From contig NZ_JAEQNC010000004.1 in assembly GCF_016722925.1 (NCBI RefSeq), forward strand, positions 1 through 64,000: a DNA stretch of 64,000 bases, read 5' to 3'. Each line of letters begins with the position of its first letter. Within the stretch, counting starts at the first letter, position 1. Under the pieces are notes generated by a model that did no database searches, was not told the DNA's origin, and was given only the letters and a program-made list of their open reading frames with translations. Origin of the DNA: Phytoamicus setariae. Lineage in GTDB: Bacteria > Pseudomonadota > Alphaproteobacteria > Rhizobiales > Rhizobiaceae. The position numbers and the translations under genes are program-made. Shown one piece after another: positions 20,114 through 30,124 of this stretch.

Positions 20114-22483
20114 ATGCTCTTTAAGTCGGCTACCAGCCGGAACATTTTTTCAGTCGCTGCTTGTGGGGTTGTGGCAACTGTAGCCGCTTCGGGCGTTTTG
20201 TTTAATCTGGCCTATAATGACATCAGGCAATCGAGCCTGGAGCAGATGCGCCAGATCGCCAATGCCAACGCATTGAATCTCGAAAAGTCCATGGACAAGG
20301 CGATCAGCCTCGCGGATGGACTGGAAACGTCCCTTTCCACAATGAAGGAAAGCGGCGCGCCCGATCGCAAGCAGGCCGATGTTCTCCTTAACAACTTCCT
20401 CAAGGACAACCCGGTTGCGCTTGGCGTCTGGACAGGCTGGGAAGCCAACGCCTTCGATGGCAAGGACAAGGACTTCGTCGGCAAGGAAGGTCACGATACC
20501 ACCGGACGTTACGTCCCCTACTGGGTTCGCAGCGGCGACAAAGTTCAGCACACGCCTCTCGTGGATTACACGGTCGCTGGCGCCGGCGACTATTACCAGA
20601 TGCCATTCACCCAGCAGAAGACTGTCGTCATCGAACCCTACGTCTACGCCGTCGATGGCAAGGACGTGCTGATGACCTCGGTTTCCAAGCCGATCGTGAT
20701 CGACGGTAAAGTGGTTGGCGTTGCGGGCATGGATCTGTCACTTGCCGAAACCAACAAGGCCATCTCGGCAGTCCATCCGATGGAAACCGGTTTTCTCGGG
20801 CTCGTCAGCGCCTCCGGCAACATCCTGAGCCATCCCGATGCATCACTCAACGGCAAGAGCCTGAAGGACGCCGGCGAAAAAGCCGCCGGCTGGGACAAGC
20901 TAATTGCCAATCCCGGTGTCGAGCACGAAATCACTGGTCCCGACGGCCAGACCCAGTTCGCCATCGCCTACCCTGTCAAATTGACGGCGGACAGCAACTG
21001 GTACGCAATCGTGTCCGTACCGAAATCGACGGTCTTTGCCCAGCTCAATAGTATGGCATGGAGTGCAGCCGCAATCACCGCTCTGGCAGCCCTGTTGCTC
21101 GGCATCAGCGGCTGGCTGATCGCCCGCAAGTTCATCAAGCGCATTGAGAACGTCATCGGCGAGACAGACCAGATTGCGAATGGCAAGCTAGATGTAGTCA
21201 TCAAGGACAAGGACCGCAAAGACGAACTCGGCGACCTTTCCCGTTCGCTCGGTATCCTGCTGGAGAACAACCGTCACAAGGTCCAGCTGGAAAAGGATGC
21301 GGAGGCAAGCCGCGCCGCTCAGGAAGCCGAGCGCATCGAACGTGCCCGGATCAATTCCGCCCAGGAAGAGGAAGTGAAATTCGCCGTCGGCGAACTTGCA
21401 GGCGGCCTCGCCAAGCTCTCGGACGGCGACATGACCGTGCGCCTCGAGCGTCCGTTCACCTCGGCGCTGGATGAAATCCGCGGCAATTTCAACGTTTCCG
21501 TCGAAAAGCTGCAGGCAGCACTCGTCTCCTTCTCGGAAAACGCTTCGGTCATCCAGTCCGGCTCGGAAGAAATCCGCTCGGCCGCCGACGACCTTGCCCG
21601 CCGCACCGAACAACAGGCTGCATCGGTCGAAGAGACGGCCGCCGCACTGGAAGAGATCACCACGTCGGTCAAGGATTCGACGAGCCGCGCCGAAGAAGCC
21701 GGCAATCTCGTCGGCCGCACCAAGGACGGCGCGGAAAAATCCGGCGAAGTCGTTCGCAATGCAGTCGAGGCGATGAGCGCCATCGAACAGTCGTCGCAGT
21801 CGATTTCCAACATCATCGGCGTCATCGACGACATCGCCTTCCAGACCAATCTCCTGGCACTGAACGCTGGCGTCGAAGCCGCACGCGCCGGTGAAGCCGG
21901 CAAGGGTTTTGCCGTCGTCGCTCAGGAAGTCCGCGAACTGGCCCAGCGGTCGGCAACCGCCGCCAAGGAAATCAAGGCTCTGATCACGTCCTCGGGCGAA
22001 CAGGTCAAACGCGGCGTCAGCCTCGTCGGCCAAACCGGCGATGCACTCCAGACCATCGTCGGCGAAGTCCAGCAGATCAACCAGAACGTCCAGGCCATCG
22101 TCCAGGCCGCGCGCGAACAGTCCACCGGTCTGCAGGAAATCAACACAGCCGTGAACCAGATGGACCAGGCAACCCAGCAGAACGCCGCGATGGTCGAGGA
22201 ATCGAACGCCGCATCGCATACGCTGGTTACCGAAGTTTCCTCGCTCTCGGCACGGTTGGCTCAGTTCAATCTCGGAGGCTCCAGCAGGACTGCGAGAACC
22301 GTCGCGCAGGCGCCGGCTCGCGCACCTCTGAGCCGCACAGCCGCCTCTGCCCCAAAGGCTGCGACGGCCGTTGCCCGGCCAGCCCCCTCGCCTGCCCGCG
22401 CGCTCGGCGGCAAACTTGCCGCTGCCTTCGGCGGGACATCCGCAGCGGCAGCTGTATCCGGCGGCGACTGGGAAGAGTTCTGA
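20114..22483 (+). CDS. Methyl-accepting chemotaxis protein with periplasmic Cache domain
   Basis: A 789-residue transmembrane chemoreceptor. An N-terminal membrane segment (about 10-32) leads to a large periplasmic double-Cache domain (about 40-310; [20 protein letters not shown]). A second membrane segment, a HAMP region and the cytoplasmic signalling domain follow. The highly conserved hairpin tip reads [19 protein letters not shown]. The C terminus GGDWEEF resembles the NWETF-type tether that binds the adaptation enzymes CheR and CheB. Double-Cache receptors often bind amino or organic acids, but the ligand is unknown. ATG 20114 has a perfect AGGAGG upstream. Confidence 0.95.
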   Translation: MLFKSATSRNIFSVAACGVVATVAASGVLFNLAYNDIRQSSLEQMRQIANANALNLEKSMDKAISLADGLETSLSTMKESGAPDRKQADVLLNNFLKDNPVALGVWTGWEANAFDGKDKDFVGKEGHDTTGRYVPYWVRSGDKVQHTPLVDYTVAGAGDYYQMPFTQQKTVVIEPYVYAVDGKDVLMTSVSKPIVIDGKVVGVAGMDLSLAETNKAISAVHPMETGFLGLVSASGNILSHPDASLNGKSLKDAGEKAAGWDKLIANPGVEHEITGPDGQTQFAIAYPVKLTADSNWYAIVSVPKSTVFAQLNSMAWSAAAITALAALLLGISGWLIARKFIKRIENVIGETDQIANGKLDVVIKDKDRKDELGDLSRSLGILLENNRHKVQLEKDAEASRAAQEAERIERARINSAQEEEVKFAVGELAGGLAKLSDGDMTVRLERPFTSALDEIRGNFNVSVEKLQAALVSFSENASVIQSGSEEIRSAADDLARRTEQQAASVEETAAALEEITTSVKDSTSRAEEAGNLVGRTKDGAEKSGEVVRNAVEAMSAIEQSSQSISNIIGVIDDIAFQTNLLALNAGVEAARAGEAGKGFAVVAQEVRELAQRSATAAKEIKALITSSGEQVKRGVSLVGQTGDALQTIVGEVQQINQNVQAIVQAAREQSTGLQEINTAVNQMDQATQQNAAMVEESNAASHTLVTEVSSLSARLAQFNLGGSSRTARTVAQAPARAPLSRTAASAPKAATAVARPAPSPARALGGKLAAAFGGTSAAAAVSGGDWEEF

Positions 22484-22510
22484 GCAATATCGCCCAGAAA
22501 GACGAATGCG

Positions 22511-22541
22511 AACGGCGGGGTTATTCCCGCCGTTTTGTTTT
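22511..22541 (+). terminator. Intrinsic terminator of the chemoreceptor gene
   Basis: AACGGCGGG and CCCGCCGTT form a nine-pair stem around a six-base loop, followed by TTGTTTTG. It lies 27 bases after the stop. Confidence 0.9.
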
Positions 22542-22732
22542 GCTGAACCACGGCGAACTCGGTCGGCTGGGATAATTGAGGAATTGTGAAAAAACTTCGC
22601 GCAGCGGGGTTCCGTTTGGACGGACATTTCCCTATAAGCCGCTTCTAGCCTTAAAAGACCCCACACCCTGCGCCCCGGCCGGTATTGTACCGTGCGCCGG
22701 TCTTTGCCGCAGGCAAAATGATGGAAAATTAC

Positions 22733-25700
22733 ATGCCGAAGCGCCAGGATATCAAATCGATCCTCATCATCGGTGCCGGCCCGATTGTTATCGGGCAGGC
22801 CTGCGAATTCGATTACTCCGGCACACAGGCCTGTAAAGCGTTGAAGGAAGAGGGTTACCGGGTCATCCTGGTCAACTCCAACCCGGCGACCATCATGACC
22901 GATCCGGATCTGGCGGATGCGACCTATGTCGAGCCGATCACGCCTGAAGTGGTTGCCAAGATCATCGCCAAGGAACGCCCGGATGCGCTTCTGCCGACAA
23001 TGGGCGGCCAGACGGCGCTCAACACGGCGCTTTCTCTCAAGCGCATGGGCGTGCTGGACCGCTACAATGTCGAGATGATCGGCGCCAAGCCCGCTGCCAT
23101 CGACATGGCCGAAGATCGCGCGCTGTTCCGCGAGGCGATGACCCGGATTGGGCTCGAAACGCCGAAATCCGTCCTGTCGAACGCCACCGAAATCAAGGAC
23201 CAGGACCGCAAGACCCACGAAGCAGAACGCGCCAAGCTAAAGGCCGAGCTTTCCGGCGACGACCTCGACAAGGCGCTCGATGCACTGGAAAACAAGTGGA
23301 ACCTCGGCGAGAGCGACCGCAAGCAACGCTACATGAACCACGCGCAGGCGATTGCCGCCCAGGCGCTGGATGAAATCGGCCTGCCGGCGATCATCCGCCC
23401 GTCCTTCACGCTCGGCGGCACCGGCGGCGGCATCGCCTACAATCGTTCGGAATTCTTCGAAATCGTCGCGAGCGGACTTGATGCCTCCCCTACCACCGAA
23501 GTGCTGATCGAAGAATCTGTACTCGGCTGGAAGGAATATGAAATGGAAGTCGTCCGCGATCATGCGGACAATTGCATCATCATCTGCTCGATCGAGAACA
23601 TCGACCCGATGGGCGTGCATACCGGCGACTCGATCACCGTCGCGCCCGCGCTGACGCTGACCGACAAGGAATACCAGATCATGCGCAACGCCTCGATCGC
23701 GGTGCTGCGCGAGATCGGCGTCGAAACCGGCGGCTCGAACGTCCAGTTCGCCGTCAACCCGGACAATGGCCGCCTCGTCGTCATCGAAATGAACCCGCGC
23801 GTGTCGCGCTCGTCGGCGCTCGCTTCCAAGGCCACGGGTTTCCCGATTGCCAAGATCGCCGCCAAGCTCGCGATCGGCTACACGCTGGACGAACTCGACA
23901 ACGACATCACCGGCGGTGCGACCCCTGCTTCGTTCGAGCCGTCGATCGACTACGTCGTCACCAAGATCCCGCGCTTTGCCTTCGAAAAATTCCCGGGTGC
24001 AGAGCCGACCCTGACCACCGCGATGAAGTCGGTCGGCGAAGTCATGGCGATCGGCCGTACATTCGCGGAATCGCTGCAGAAGGCGCTGCGCGGCCTGGAA
24101 ACGGGACTGACCGGCCTTGACGAGATCGAGATCCCCGGCATCGGCGAAGGCGACGACCAGAACGCCATTCGTGCCGCCATAGGGACCCCGACGCCCGACC
24201 GCCTGCGCCAGGTTGCCCAGGCGCTGCGCTTTGGCATGACCGAAGACGAGGTGCATGCGAGCTGCAAGATCGATCCGTGGTTCATCTCCCAGATCAAGGC
24301 CATCGTCGACATGGAGGCCCGCATCCGCGAACAAGGCCTGCCGGAAGATGCGCAGAACCTGCGCATGCTGAAGTCGATGGGCTTTTCCGATGCACGCCTT
24401 GCCACGCTGACCGGCAAGCGCCCGAAGGAAGTCGCTGAAATCCGCAACGCGCTCAACGTCCGTCCCGTCTACAAGCGGATCGACACCTGCGCGGCAGAAT
24501 TTGCCTCACCGACTGCCTACATGTATTCGACCTATGAAACACCCTTCGTTGGCGTGGCGCGCTCCGAAGCCGAGATTTCCGATCGCAAGAAGGTTGTCAT
24601 TCTTGGCGGCGGCCCCAACCGCATCGGTCAGGGTATCGAGTTCGACTATTGCTGCTGCCATGCCGCCTTTGCGCTCAAGGACGCCGGCTTCGAAGCGATC
24701 ATGGTCAACTGCAACCCGGAAACGGTTTCCACTGACTACGACACTTCGGATCGCCTCTATTTCGAGCCACTGACAGCCGAAGACGTCATCGAGATCCTCA
24801 AGATCGAACAGGAGCGCGGCGAACTGCTAGGCGTTATCGTCCAGTTCGGCGGCCAGACACCGCTCAAGCTAGCCGATGCGCTGGAACGCGCCGGCATTCC
24901 GATCCTCGGCACTGCGCCCGACATGATCGACCTTGCCGAAGATCGCGACCGCTTCCAGAAGCTGTTGATGAAGCTCGACATGACCCAGCCCAACAACGGC
25001 ATCGCCTATTCGGTCGAGCAGTCCCGTCTCGTTGCTGCCGAAATCGGCTTTCCGCTGGTCGTGCGTCCTTCCTATGTTCTCGGCGGCCGGGCCATGCAGA
25101 TCATCCATTCGGAATCGATGCTGCAGAAGTACCTGCTCGACACCGTGCCGGAACTCGTTCCCGAGGATATCAAGGCCCGCTATCCCAATGACAAGACCGG
25201 CCAGATCAACACGCTGCTCGGCAAGAACCCGCTTTTGTTCGACAGCTACCTGACCAACGCCATCGAAGTCGATGTCGACTGCCTTGCCGACGGCAAGGAC
25301 GTCTACGTCTGCGGCATCATGGAACATATCGAGGAGGCCGGCATCCATTCAGGCGACTCGGCCTGTTCGCTGCCGCCGCGTACGCTCTCGAAGGAAATCC
25401 TCGATCAGTTGGAGATCCAGACGCGGTCGCTTGCCAAGGCGCTGAATGTAGGCGGCTTCATGAACGTCCAGTATGCTATCAAGGACGACGTGATCTACAT
25501 TCTCGAAGTCAATCCGCGCGCCTCGCGCACGGTGCCCTTCGTCGCCAAGACCATCGGCGCACCGATCGCCAAGATCGCCGCCCGCGTCATGGCTGGCGAA
25601 ACGCTCGACACCGCGTTTTCCGCCTATGTCGACGAAAAGCCCGATCCGCGCAATCTCAAGCACATCGCGGTCAAGGAAGCCGTGTTCCCGTTTGCCCGCT

Positions 25701-26221
25701 TCCCGGGCGTCGACACACTGCTCGGCCCGGAAATGCGCTCCACAGGTGAAGTCATCGGGCTCGATACCGATTTCGCACTGGCGTTTGCCAAGTCGCAACT
25801 CGGGGCCGGCGTCGAACTGCCGCGCTCGGGTACGGTGTTCGTATCGGTGCGTGACAGCGACAAGGAGCGCGTGCTGCCCGCCATCCGTATCCTCGACGAG
25901 ATCGGCTTCAAGGTGCTCGCGACAGGCGGCACCCAGCGTTTCCTCTCCGACAACGGCATTGCCTCCACCAAGATCAACAAGGTTCTGGAAGGTCGTCCGC
26001 ACATCGAGGACGCAATCCGCAACCGTCAGGTCCAGCTGGTGATCAACACGACCGACGGCAACAAGGCGATCTCGGATTCCAAGTCGCTGCGCCGCGCGGC
26101 CCTGATGCAGAAGGTGCCCTACTACACGACGATGTCGGGCGCGCTTTCGGCCGCGGAAGCCATTCGCGCGCTGAAGGCCGGCAACCTCGAGGTTCTGCCG
26201 CTGCAGGCCTATTTCGCCTGA
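22733..26221 (+). CDS. carB: Carbamoyl-phosphate synthase large subunit
   Basis: Synthetase subunit that makes carbamoyl phosphate from bicarbonate, ammonia delivered by CarA, and two ATP. The 1162 residues show two homologous ATP-grasp halves ([20 protein letters not shown] and [19 protein letters not shown]). An oligomerisation region lies between them and an MGS-like allosteric domain at the C terminus (about 1020-1162; [20 protein letters not shown]). Length is normal. ATG 22733 gives the standard N terminus [14 protein letters not shown]; the open frame to 22685 adds 16 atypical residues. The leader (about 22650-22732) contains AAAGACC and GGTCTTT arms that could fold. Confidence 0.98.
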   Translation: MPKRQDIKSILIIGAGPIVIGQACEFDYSGTQACKALKEEGYRVILVNSNPATIMTDPDLADATYVEPITPEVVAKIIAKERPDALLPTMGGQTALNTALSLKRMGVLDRYNVEMIGAKPAAIDMAEDRALFREAMTRIGLETPKSVLSNATEIKDQDRKTHEAERAKLKAELSGDDLDKALDALENKWNLGESDRKQRYMNHAQAIAAQALDEIGLPAIIRPSFTLGGTGGGIAYNRSEFFEIVASGLDASPTTEVLIEESVLGWKEYEMEVVRDHADNCIIICSIENIDPMGVHTGDSITVAPALTLTDKEYQIMRNASIAVLREIGVETGGSNVQFAVNPDNGRLVVIEMNPRVSRSSALASKATGFPIAKIAAKLAIGYTLDELDNDITGGATPASFEPSIDYVVTKIPRFAFEKFPGAEPTLTTAMKSVGEVMAIGRTFAESLQKALRGLETGLTGLDEIEIPGIGEGDDQNAIRAAIGTPTPDRLRQVAQALRFGMTEDEVHASCKIDPWFISQIKAIVDMEARIREQGLPEDAQNLRMLKSMGFSDARLATLTGKRPKEVAEIRNALNVRPVYKRIDTCAAEFASPTAYMYSTYETPFVGVARSEAEISDRKKVVILGGGPNRIGQGIEFDYCCCHAAFALKDAGFEAIMVNCNPETVSTDYDTSDRLYFEPLTAEDVIEILKIEQERGELLGVIVQFGGQTPLKLADALERAGIPILGTAPDMIDLAEDRDRFQKLLMKLDMTQPNNGIAYSVEQSRLVAAEIGFPLVVRPSYVLGGRAMQIIHSESMLQKYLLDTVPELVPEDIKARYPNDKTGQINTLLGKNPLLFDSYLTNAIEVDVDCLADGKDVYVCGIMEHIEEAGIHSGDSACSLPPRTLSKEILDQLEIQTRSLAKALNVGGFMNVQYAIKDDVIYILEVNPRASRTVPFVAKTIGAPIAKIAARVMAGETLDTAFSAYVDEKPDPRNLKHIAVKEAVFPFARFPGVDTLLGPEMRSTGEVIGLDTDFALAFAKSQLGAGVELPRSGTVFVSVRDSDKERVLPAIRILDEIGFKVLATGGTQRFLSDNGIASTKINKVLEGRPHIEDAIRNRQVQLVINTTDGNKAISDSKSLRRAALMQKVPYYTTMSGALSAAEAIRALKAGNLEVLPLQAYFA

Positions 26222-26230
26222 TCAACAATG

Positions 26231-26267
26231 ACCCCTCCGGCGCCTCCTTGCGAGGCGCCGGAGGGGT
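26231..26267 (+). terminator. Long hairpin terminator after carB
   Basis: A perfect 16-pair GC-rich stem (ACCCCTCCGGCGCCTC with its complement) around a five-base loop, nine bases after the carB stop. The following bases are only partly T-rich, but stem strength supports termination. Confidence 0.8.
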
Positions 26268-26343
26268 TGATGATTTCAAGCGCCTGTCACGAAACAGTCG
26301 CGAAATCCTGCTTCCTTCTGCTGACATGACAGGGAAGCAAGCC

Positions 26344-27255
26344 ATGCTAAATCACCAGGAACAACTTGATCGCATCAAGGCGGAAATCGCCGACAGTTTC
26401 GACGAAGAACTCGAAATGCAGTTGGAGGAGGACCGCCTCGACGAACTCGTCGCCGAGGGCATGTCCGAGCCTGCGGAACAATCGCTCGACCGCAGGATTT
26501 ATTTCCGAGAACTCTTTCGCCTGCAGCATGATCTTGTGAAACTGCAGGACTGGATCCAGCACCAGAAGCTCAAGGTCGTGGTGATCTTCGAGGGCCGGGA
26601 TTCCGCCGGCAAGGGCGGCGCGATCAAGCGCGTCACACAACGGCTCAATCCCCGCGTTTGCCGGGTCGTGGCGCTGCCTGCGCCGACTGAACGCGAACGC
26701 AATCAATGGTATTTCCAGCGCTATATCCCCCATCTACCCTCAGCGGGAGAAATGGTTCTCTTTGACCGCAGTTGGTACAATCGCGCCGGCGTCGAGCGTG
26801 TCATGGGCTTCTGCACTTCGGACGAACTGGAAGAATTCTTCCGCTCCGTTCCGGAATTCGAGCGCATGCTCGTTCGTTCCGGCATCGTCTTGATCAAATA
26901 CTGGTTCTCGATCACGGACGAGGAACAGGAGTTCCGCTTCAACATGCGCATCCACGACCCGCTCAAGCAGTGGAAGCTGTCGCCGATGGACATGGAAAGC
27001 CGGAAACACTGGGAAGACTACACAAAGGCCAAGGAAGAGATGCTGGCTCGAACCCACACGGCGGAAACGCCGTGGTGGGTCGTCGAAGCGGTCGACAAGA
27101 AGAAGGCGCGGCTGAACTGTATCGCCCACTTGCTGAGCCAGGTTCCCTACCAGGATGTTCCCAAGCCACCGGTCGAGCTCCCGGAACGAATTCGCCACGA
27201 AGACTACCATCGCCAGCCCGTTCCGCCGGAGATGTTTGTCCCGAAGGTTTATTGA
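26344..27255 (+). CDS. ppk2: Polyphosphate kinase 2 family protein
   Basis: A 303-residue PPK2 enzyme, which transfers phosphate between polyphosphate and nucleoside diphosphates or monophosphates. The P-loop (FEGRDSAGKGGAIKR, about residues 83-97), the Walker B-like FDRSWYNRAGVERVMGF and the lid region are intact. Size fits the single-domain class found in rhizobia. Whether it prefers ADP or GDP cannot be read from sequence. A helical N-terminal extension (about 1-50, acidic) precedes the core. ATG 26344 has AGGGAAG upstream. Confidence 0.95.
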   Translation: MLNHQEQLDRIKAEIADSFDEELEMQLEEDRLDELVAEGMSEPAEQSLDRRIYFRELFRLQHDLVKLQDWIQHQKLKVVVIFEGRDSAGKGGAIKRVTQRLNPRVCRVVALPAPTERERNQWYFQRYIPHLPSAGEMVLFDRSWYNRAGVERVMGFCTSDELEEFFRSVPEFERMLVRSGIVLIKYWFSITDEEQEFRFNMRIHDPLKQWKLSPMDMESRKHWEDYTKAKEEMLARTHTAETPWWVVEAVDKKKARLNCIAHLLSQVPYQDVPKPPVELPERIRHEDYHRQPVPPEMFVPKVY

Positions 27256-27266
27256 CGCTTGGCGAG

Positions 27267-27295
27267 GCTATGCTGACATTATTTGTCAGCATAGC
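27267..27295 (+). terminator. Perfect 12-pair hairpin after ppk2
   Basis: GCTATGCTGACA and TGTCAGCATAGC enclose a five-base loop, twelve bases after the ppk2 stop. GGC/GCC can extend the base. No T-run follows, so it is either a weak terminator or an mRNA-end stabiliser before the GFA gene. Confidence 0.5.
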
Positions 27296-27340
27296 GCCTT
27301 AGTATCGTTCCATGATCCACCGAGGCCAAGGAGAACAGAG

Positions 27341-27745
27341 GTGAAGAAGACCTATCGTGGCAGCTGCCATTGCGGAAAAGTTCGGTTTGAGGCGGATATA
27401 GATTTCAGCCAGGGTACCGGCCGATGCAATTGCTCCTACTGCGCGAAGGTGCGCAACTGGAGCGTCACGATCAAGCCGGAAGAATTCCGACTCCTCTGCG
27501 ACGAGGTCGAAACGTCGGACTACCAGTTTGGAACCAACAGCGCCCACCACCGCTTCTGCAAGACCTGCGGTCTGCACGCCTATGGCAGCGGCTATGTCGA
27601 ACAGATCGGCGGCGCCTACTACGCTGTTAGCATACCCTGCCTGGAGGACGTGACACCCGAAGAACTGGCCGTCCTGCCCGTCAAATACATGGATGGCCTG
27701 CATGACAACTGGTGGAACCAGCCAAAGATTACATCCTATCTATGA
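27341..27745 (+). CDS. GFA-family zinc protein
   Basis: A 134-residue GFA domain with zinc cysteines in GSCHCGKVRFEA, GRCNCSYCAKVRNW and FCKTCGLHAYG. It resembles the protein at 3517 in fold but not closely in sequence. Reaction unknown, as for most family members. It starts at GTG 27341 with AAGGAG eight bases upstream; longer in-frame extensions lack a ribosome site. Its stop overlaps the stop of the convergent SRPBCC gene by six bases. Confidence 0.9.
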   Translation: MKKTYRGSCHCGKVRFEADIDFSQGTGRCNCSYCAKVRNWSVTIKPEEFRLLCDEVETSDYQFGTNSAHHRFCKTCGLHAYGSGYVEQIGGAYYAVSIPCLEDVTPEELAVLPVKYMDGLHDNWWNQPKITSYL

Positions 27746-28303
27746 CGGCGTGGCGTTGAGCGAAGCTTCGGTCTCTGCTCTTGCCTTCATGGCCGCGAGC
27801 CCCCTTTCGAAGTCGCGGCCCACCATCTTGTCCATGTTCATCAGGATGCCCATGATCTTGAACATAAGGTTGTTGGTGCCGCTCATCTCCCAATTCACCT
27901 GCGTTCCGCCATGTTGGGGCGTAAGCGAGAACGTTGTCCGGTTCTCCGCCCGGAATGGCTTGTAGAAGCTCAGTTTGATGTCGACCCGCGAGGACGGGGT
28001 GGTGGAAAGGATTTCCATGCGCCCTGCACCAACCTGTTTGTTTCCCTCCCACTCATAAACGGCGCCGGAGCCGCTTGGCGAACCGCTGAGCGATCGTTTC
28101 ATGGCGGGGTCCAGCCTTTCCCATGGCGACCAGCTGGGCCATTGGCGGAAGTCATCGATGAGTGGGAAAACGGTCTCTGCCGGCGCTCTGATCATGATCG
28201 CCCGGCTGATGGAAAACTCATTGGGCCTGCGTATCGCGAAGATCACAAGAACAAGCAGGAGTAGCAGCGCCAGAACGAGAACATACAAAAGGACATTGAG
28301 CAT
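27740..28303 (-). CDS. SRPBCC-family protein with N-terminal membrane anchor
   Basis: A 187-residue protein. Residues 3-25 form a strongly hydrophobic segment (LYVLVLALLLLLVLVIFA). The rest is a START/polyketide-cyclase-like (SRPBCC) domain with the usual opening (IRAPAETVFPLIDDFRQWPSWSPW). SRPBCC domains enclose hydrophobic ligands, and many are merely binding proteins. No active-site residues can be assigned. The anchor suggests a membrane-facing role. It is convergent with the GFA gene and upstream of nothing on its strand. Confidence 0.85.
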   Translation of the reverse strand: MLNVLLYVLVLALLLLLVLVIFAIRRPNEFSISRAIMIRAPAETVFPLIDDFRQWPSWSPWERLDPAMKRSLSGSPSGSGAVYEWEGNKQVGAGRMEILSTTPSSRVDIKLSFYKPFRAENRTTFSLTPQHGGTQVNWEMSGTNNLMFKIMGILMNMDKMVGRDFERGLAAMKARAETEASLNATPS

Positions 28304-28440
28304 TCCTTAACTCCATCACACAGGGGGGCGGACATGTTCGGGCAATAGTTTCGGACCGTATGAAAATGTAGGTCGAGGACCACGCGACCACAAGCAGGAA
28401 AATCGGGCAAAGAATTTCCTCGCAATTGAGCTGATGATTC

Positions 28441-28449
28441 TGCTATAAG
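28441..28449 (+). promoter_or_regulatory. Extended -10 promoter of greA
   Basis: TGC-TATAAG is an extended -10 element. Transcription would start near 28456, only about 11 bases before the hairpin at 28467. No good -35 is visible, which is acceptable for extended -10 promoters. Confidence 0.55.
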
Positions 28450-28466
28450 AACACGAATGCTTATGG

Positions 28467-28506
28467 ACGGTTCTGAAGCTTGCGCTTCTGGGACCGTTTT
28501 CTTTTT
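28467..28506 (+). promoter_or_regulatory. Terminator hairpin in the greA leader (attenuator)
   Basis: A stem of fourteen pairs with one bulge (ACGGTTC...GGGACCGT outside, GAAGC-TTGC-GCTTC inside, three G-T pairs) is followed by TTTTCTTTTT. It lies upstream of the greA ATG and just after the likely start site, so most transcripts could end as an RNA of about 50 bases. Confidence 0.75.
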
Positions 28507-28548
28507 GTGCCCGATTGGATGGGGCACCGAATGCTAAGGACGATGGAA

Positions 28549-29025
28549 ATGATTGAAAAAGTGCCGATGACGCAGAGTGGCTTTGTCAAGCTCAACGAAG
28601 AACTCCGCTGGCGTCAGCAGGAAGAGCGTCCCCGGATCATCGAGGCAATTTCCGAAGCCCGTGCCCACGGCGATTTGTCGGAAAATGCCGAGTATCACGC
28701 CGCCAAGGAAGCCCAGAGCCACAATGAAGGCCGGGTTGGCGAACTTGAAGATCTGATCGCTCGCGCCGAAGTCATCGACCTTTCCAAAATGTCTGGAACC
28801 ACGGTCAAGTTTGGCGCACGCGTCAAGCTCATCGACGAGGACACCGAAGAGGAAAAGAACTACCAGATCGTCGGCGACCAGGAAGCCGATGTAAAGGCAG
28901 GCCGTATTTCGATCTCTTCGCCGATTGCCCGTGCATTGATTGGCAAGGAGGTCGGTGACTCAATCGAAGTCAACGCACCCGGCGGCTCCAAGGCCTACGA
29001 AATCATTGGCCTCGCCTGGGGCTGA
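28549..29025 (+). CDS. greA: Transcription elongation factor GreA
   Basis: Rescues backtracked RNA polymerase by stimulating cleavage of the transcript 3' end through the secondary channel. The 158 residues show the coiled-coil N-terminal domain with the conserved acidic tip ([15 protein letters not shown]) and the C-terminal FKBP-like domain ([18 protein letters not shown]). ATG 28549 is chosen because AGGA stands eight bases upstream and the length is then exactly typical. An ATG six bases earlier is too close to the AGGA. The next gene, lpsB, starts nine bases after the stop, so both share a transcript. Confidence 0.97.
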   Translation: MIEKVPMTQSGFVKLNEELRWRQQEERPRIIEAISEARAHGDLSENAEYHAAKEAQSHNEGRVGELEDLIARAEVIDLSKMSGTTVKFGARVKLIDEDTEEEKNYQIVGDQEADVKAGRISISSPIARALIGKEVGDSIEVNAPGGSKAYEIIGLAWG

Positions 29026-29033
29026 GGCCCCGC

Positions 29034-30086
29034 ATGGCTATTTCCGACATCGAAGTCATCGCGCCGCATTTCAAGCGGCGTCTATCCGGTGTGACATCGA
29101 CGGTCGTCCAGTTGATACCGAAGCAGCTTGAGGCCGGCGTGAAAATATCCACGCTTGGCCCCGGCTTGCCGGACGACCTTCCCAAACTCCGATACCGTGA
29201 CCTGCTGCAATGCTGGGTGCGGCCATCCAGCGGCAAAAAGCGCATCTGGCATGCGCGTCGCAACATCGAGATGGTGGCGGGTATCTTTCTCCGAGACGTG
29301 CTGCGCATGCCGATGAAGCTCGTCTTCACGTCGGCCGCGCAACGCAACCACACAGACTTCACCAAGGCAATGATCAGGCGAATGGACGGCGTCATCGCTA
29401 CGTCCGGCCGCTCCGGTGCCTTCCTGGAAGTGCCGCATACCGTCGTCATGCACGGCATCGACACAACACTGTTTCATCCGCCACGGACCAACGACGACCT
29501 TTTCTCGGCTTCGGGCCTGCCGGGAAAATACGCGATCGGCTGTTCCGGCCGCATTAGACACCAGAAGGGCACGGACCTTTTCGTCGATGCGATGATCGCC
29601 CTTCTACCGCATTACCACGACTGGACCGCCATCATCACCGGCCGCGTCACCGCAGAACACGAGGGGTTCCACGCAGAACTCGAAGAGCGCATTGCCAAAG
29701 CCGGGCTTACCGACCGGATCGTCTTTCTTGGCGAGGTCGATGACGTCAAGCTGTGGTATCGCCGTTTCTCGCTGTTCGTGGCGCCGTCGCGCAACGAAGG
29801 CTTCGGCCTGACGCCTCTCGAGGCAATGGCCTCCGCTACCGCCACGGTGACGAGCGATGCAGGCGCCTATGCGGAAATGAACGTCTCCGGCAGCACTGGC
29901 ATGATCGTACCGGCTGGCGACGGAGACGCGCTGAGAAACGCTATAGAACCCTACCTCGCCGACCCCGGCCGCGCCAAGCGCCACGGCGAGAATGCGCTCG
30001 CGCATGTGACGACGCACTTCGAGATCGGCGGCGAAGTAAAGGGCGTCAGCGCCGTCTATGAAGCGACTCTCGCGGGCGAACGCTAA
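29034..30086 (+). CDS. lpsB: Lipopolysaccharide core mannosyltransferase (LpsB/LpcC)
   Basis: A 350-residue GT-B fold glycosyltransferase of family 4. The N-terminal half (IEVIAPHFKRRLSGVTSTVV, then RIWHARRNIEMVAGI) is characteristic of S. meliloti LpsB and R. leguminosarum LpcC, which add mannose to the LPS inner core. The C-terminal half has the donor-binding EX7E motif (NEGFGLTPLEAMAS). Known lpsB mutants have truncated LPS and symbiotic or stress defects. It lies directly behind greA, the arrangement also seen in Sinorhizobium, where further lps genes follow. Here other envelope genes follow. Confidence 0.93.
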   Translation: MAISDIEVIAPHFKRRLSGVTSTVVQLIPKQLEAGVKISTLGPGLPDDLPKLRYRDLLQCWVRPSSGKKRIWHARRNIEMVAGIFLRDVLRMPMKLVFTSAAQRNHTDFTKAMIRRMDGVIATSGRSGAFLEVPHTVVMHGIDTTLFHPPRTNDDLFSASGLPGKYAIGCSGRIRHQKGTDLFVDAMIALLPHYHDWTAIITGRVTAEHEGFHAELEERIAKAGLTDRIVFLGEVDDVKLWYRRFSLFVAPSRNEGFGLTPLEAMASATATVTSDAGAYAEMNVSGSTGMIVPAGDGDALRNAIEPYLADPGRAKRHGENALAHVTTHFEIGGEVKGVSAVYEATLAGER

Positions 30087-30124
30087 GTCAGTATGCGGCC
30101 GTTGCAAAAAATGCCGCGGCCAAA

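Noticed and set aside
21188-23218. 676-codon minus-strand frame across the chemoreceptor, its terminator and the carB start
   Set aside because: It crosses a strong terminator and two certain genes. Its composition (many G, R, D and H) is typical of an antisense GC-rich shadow.
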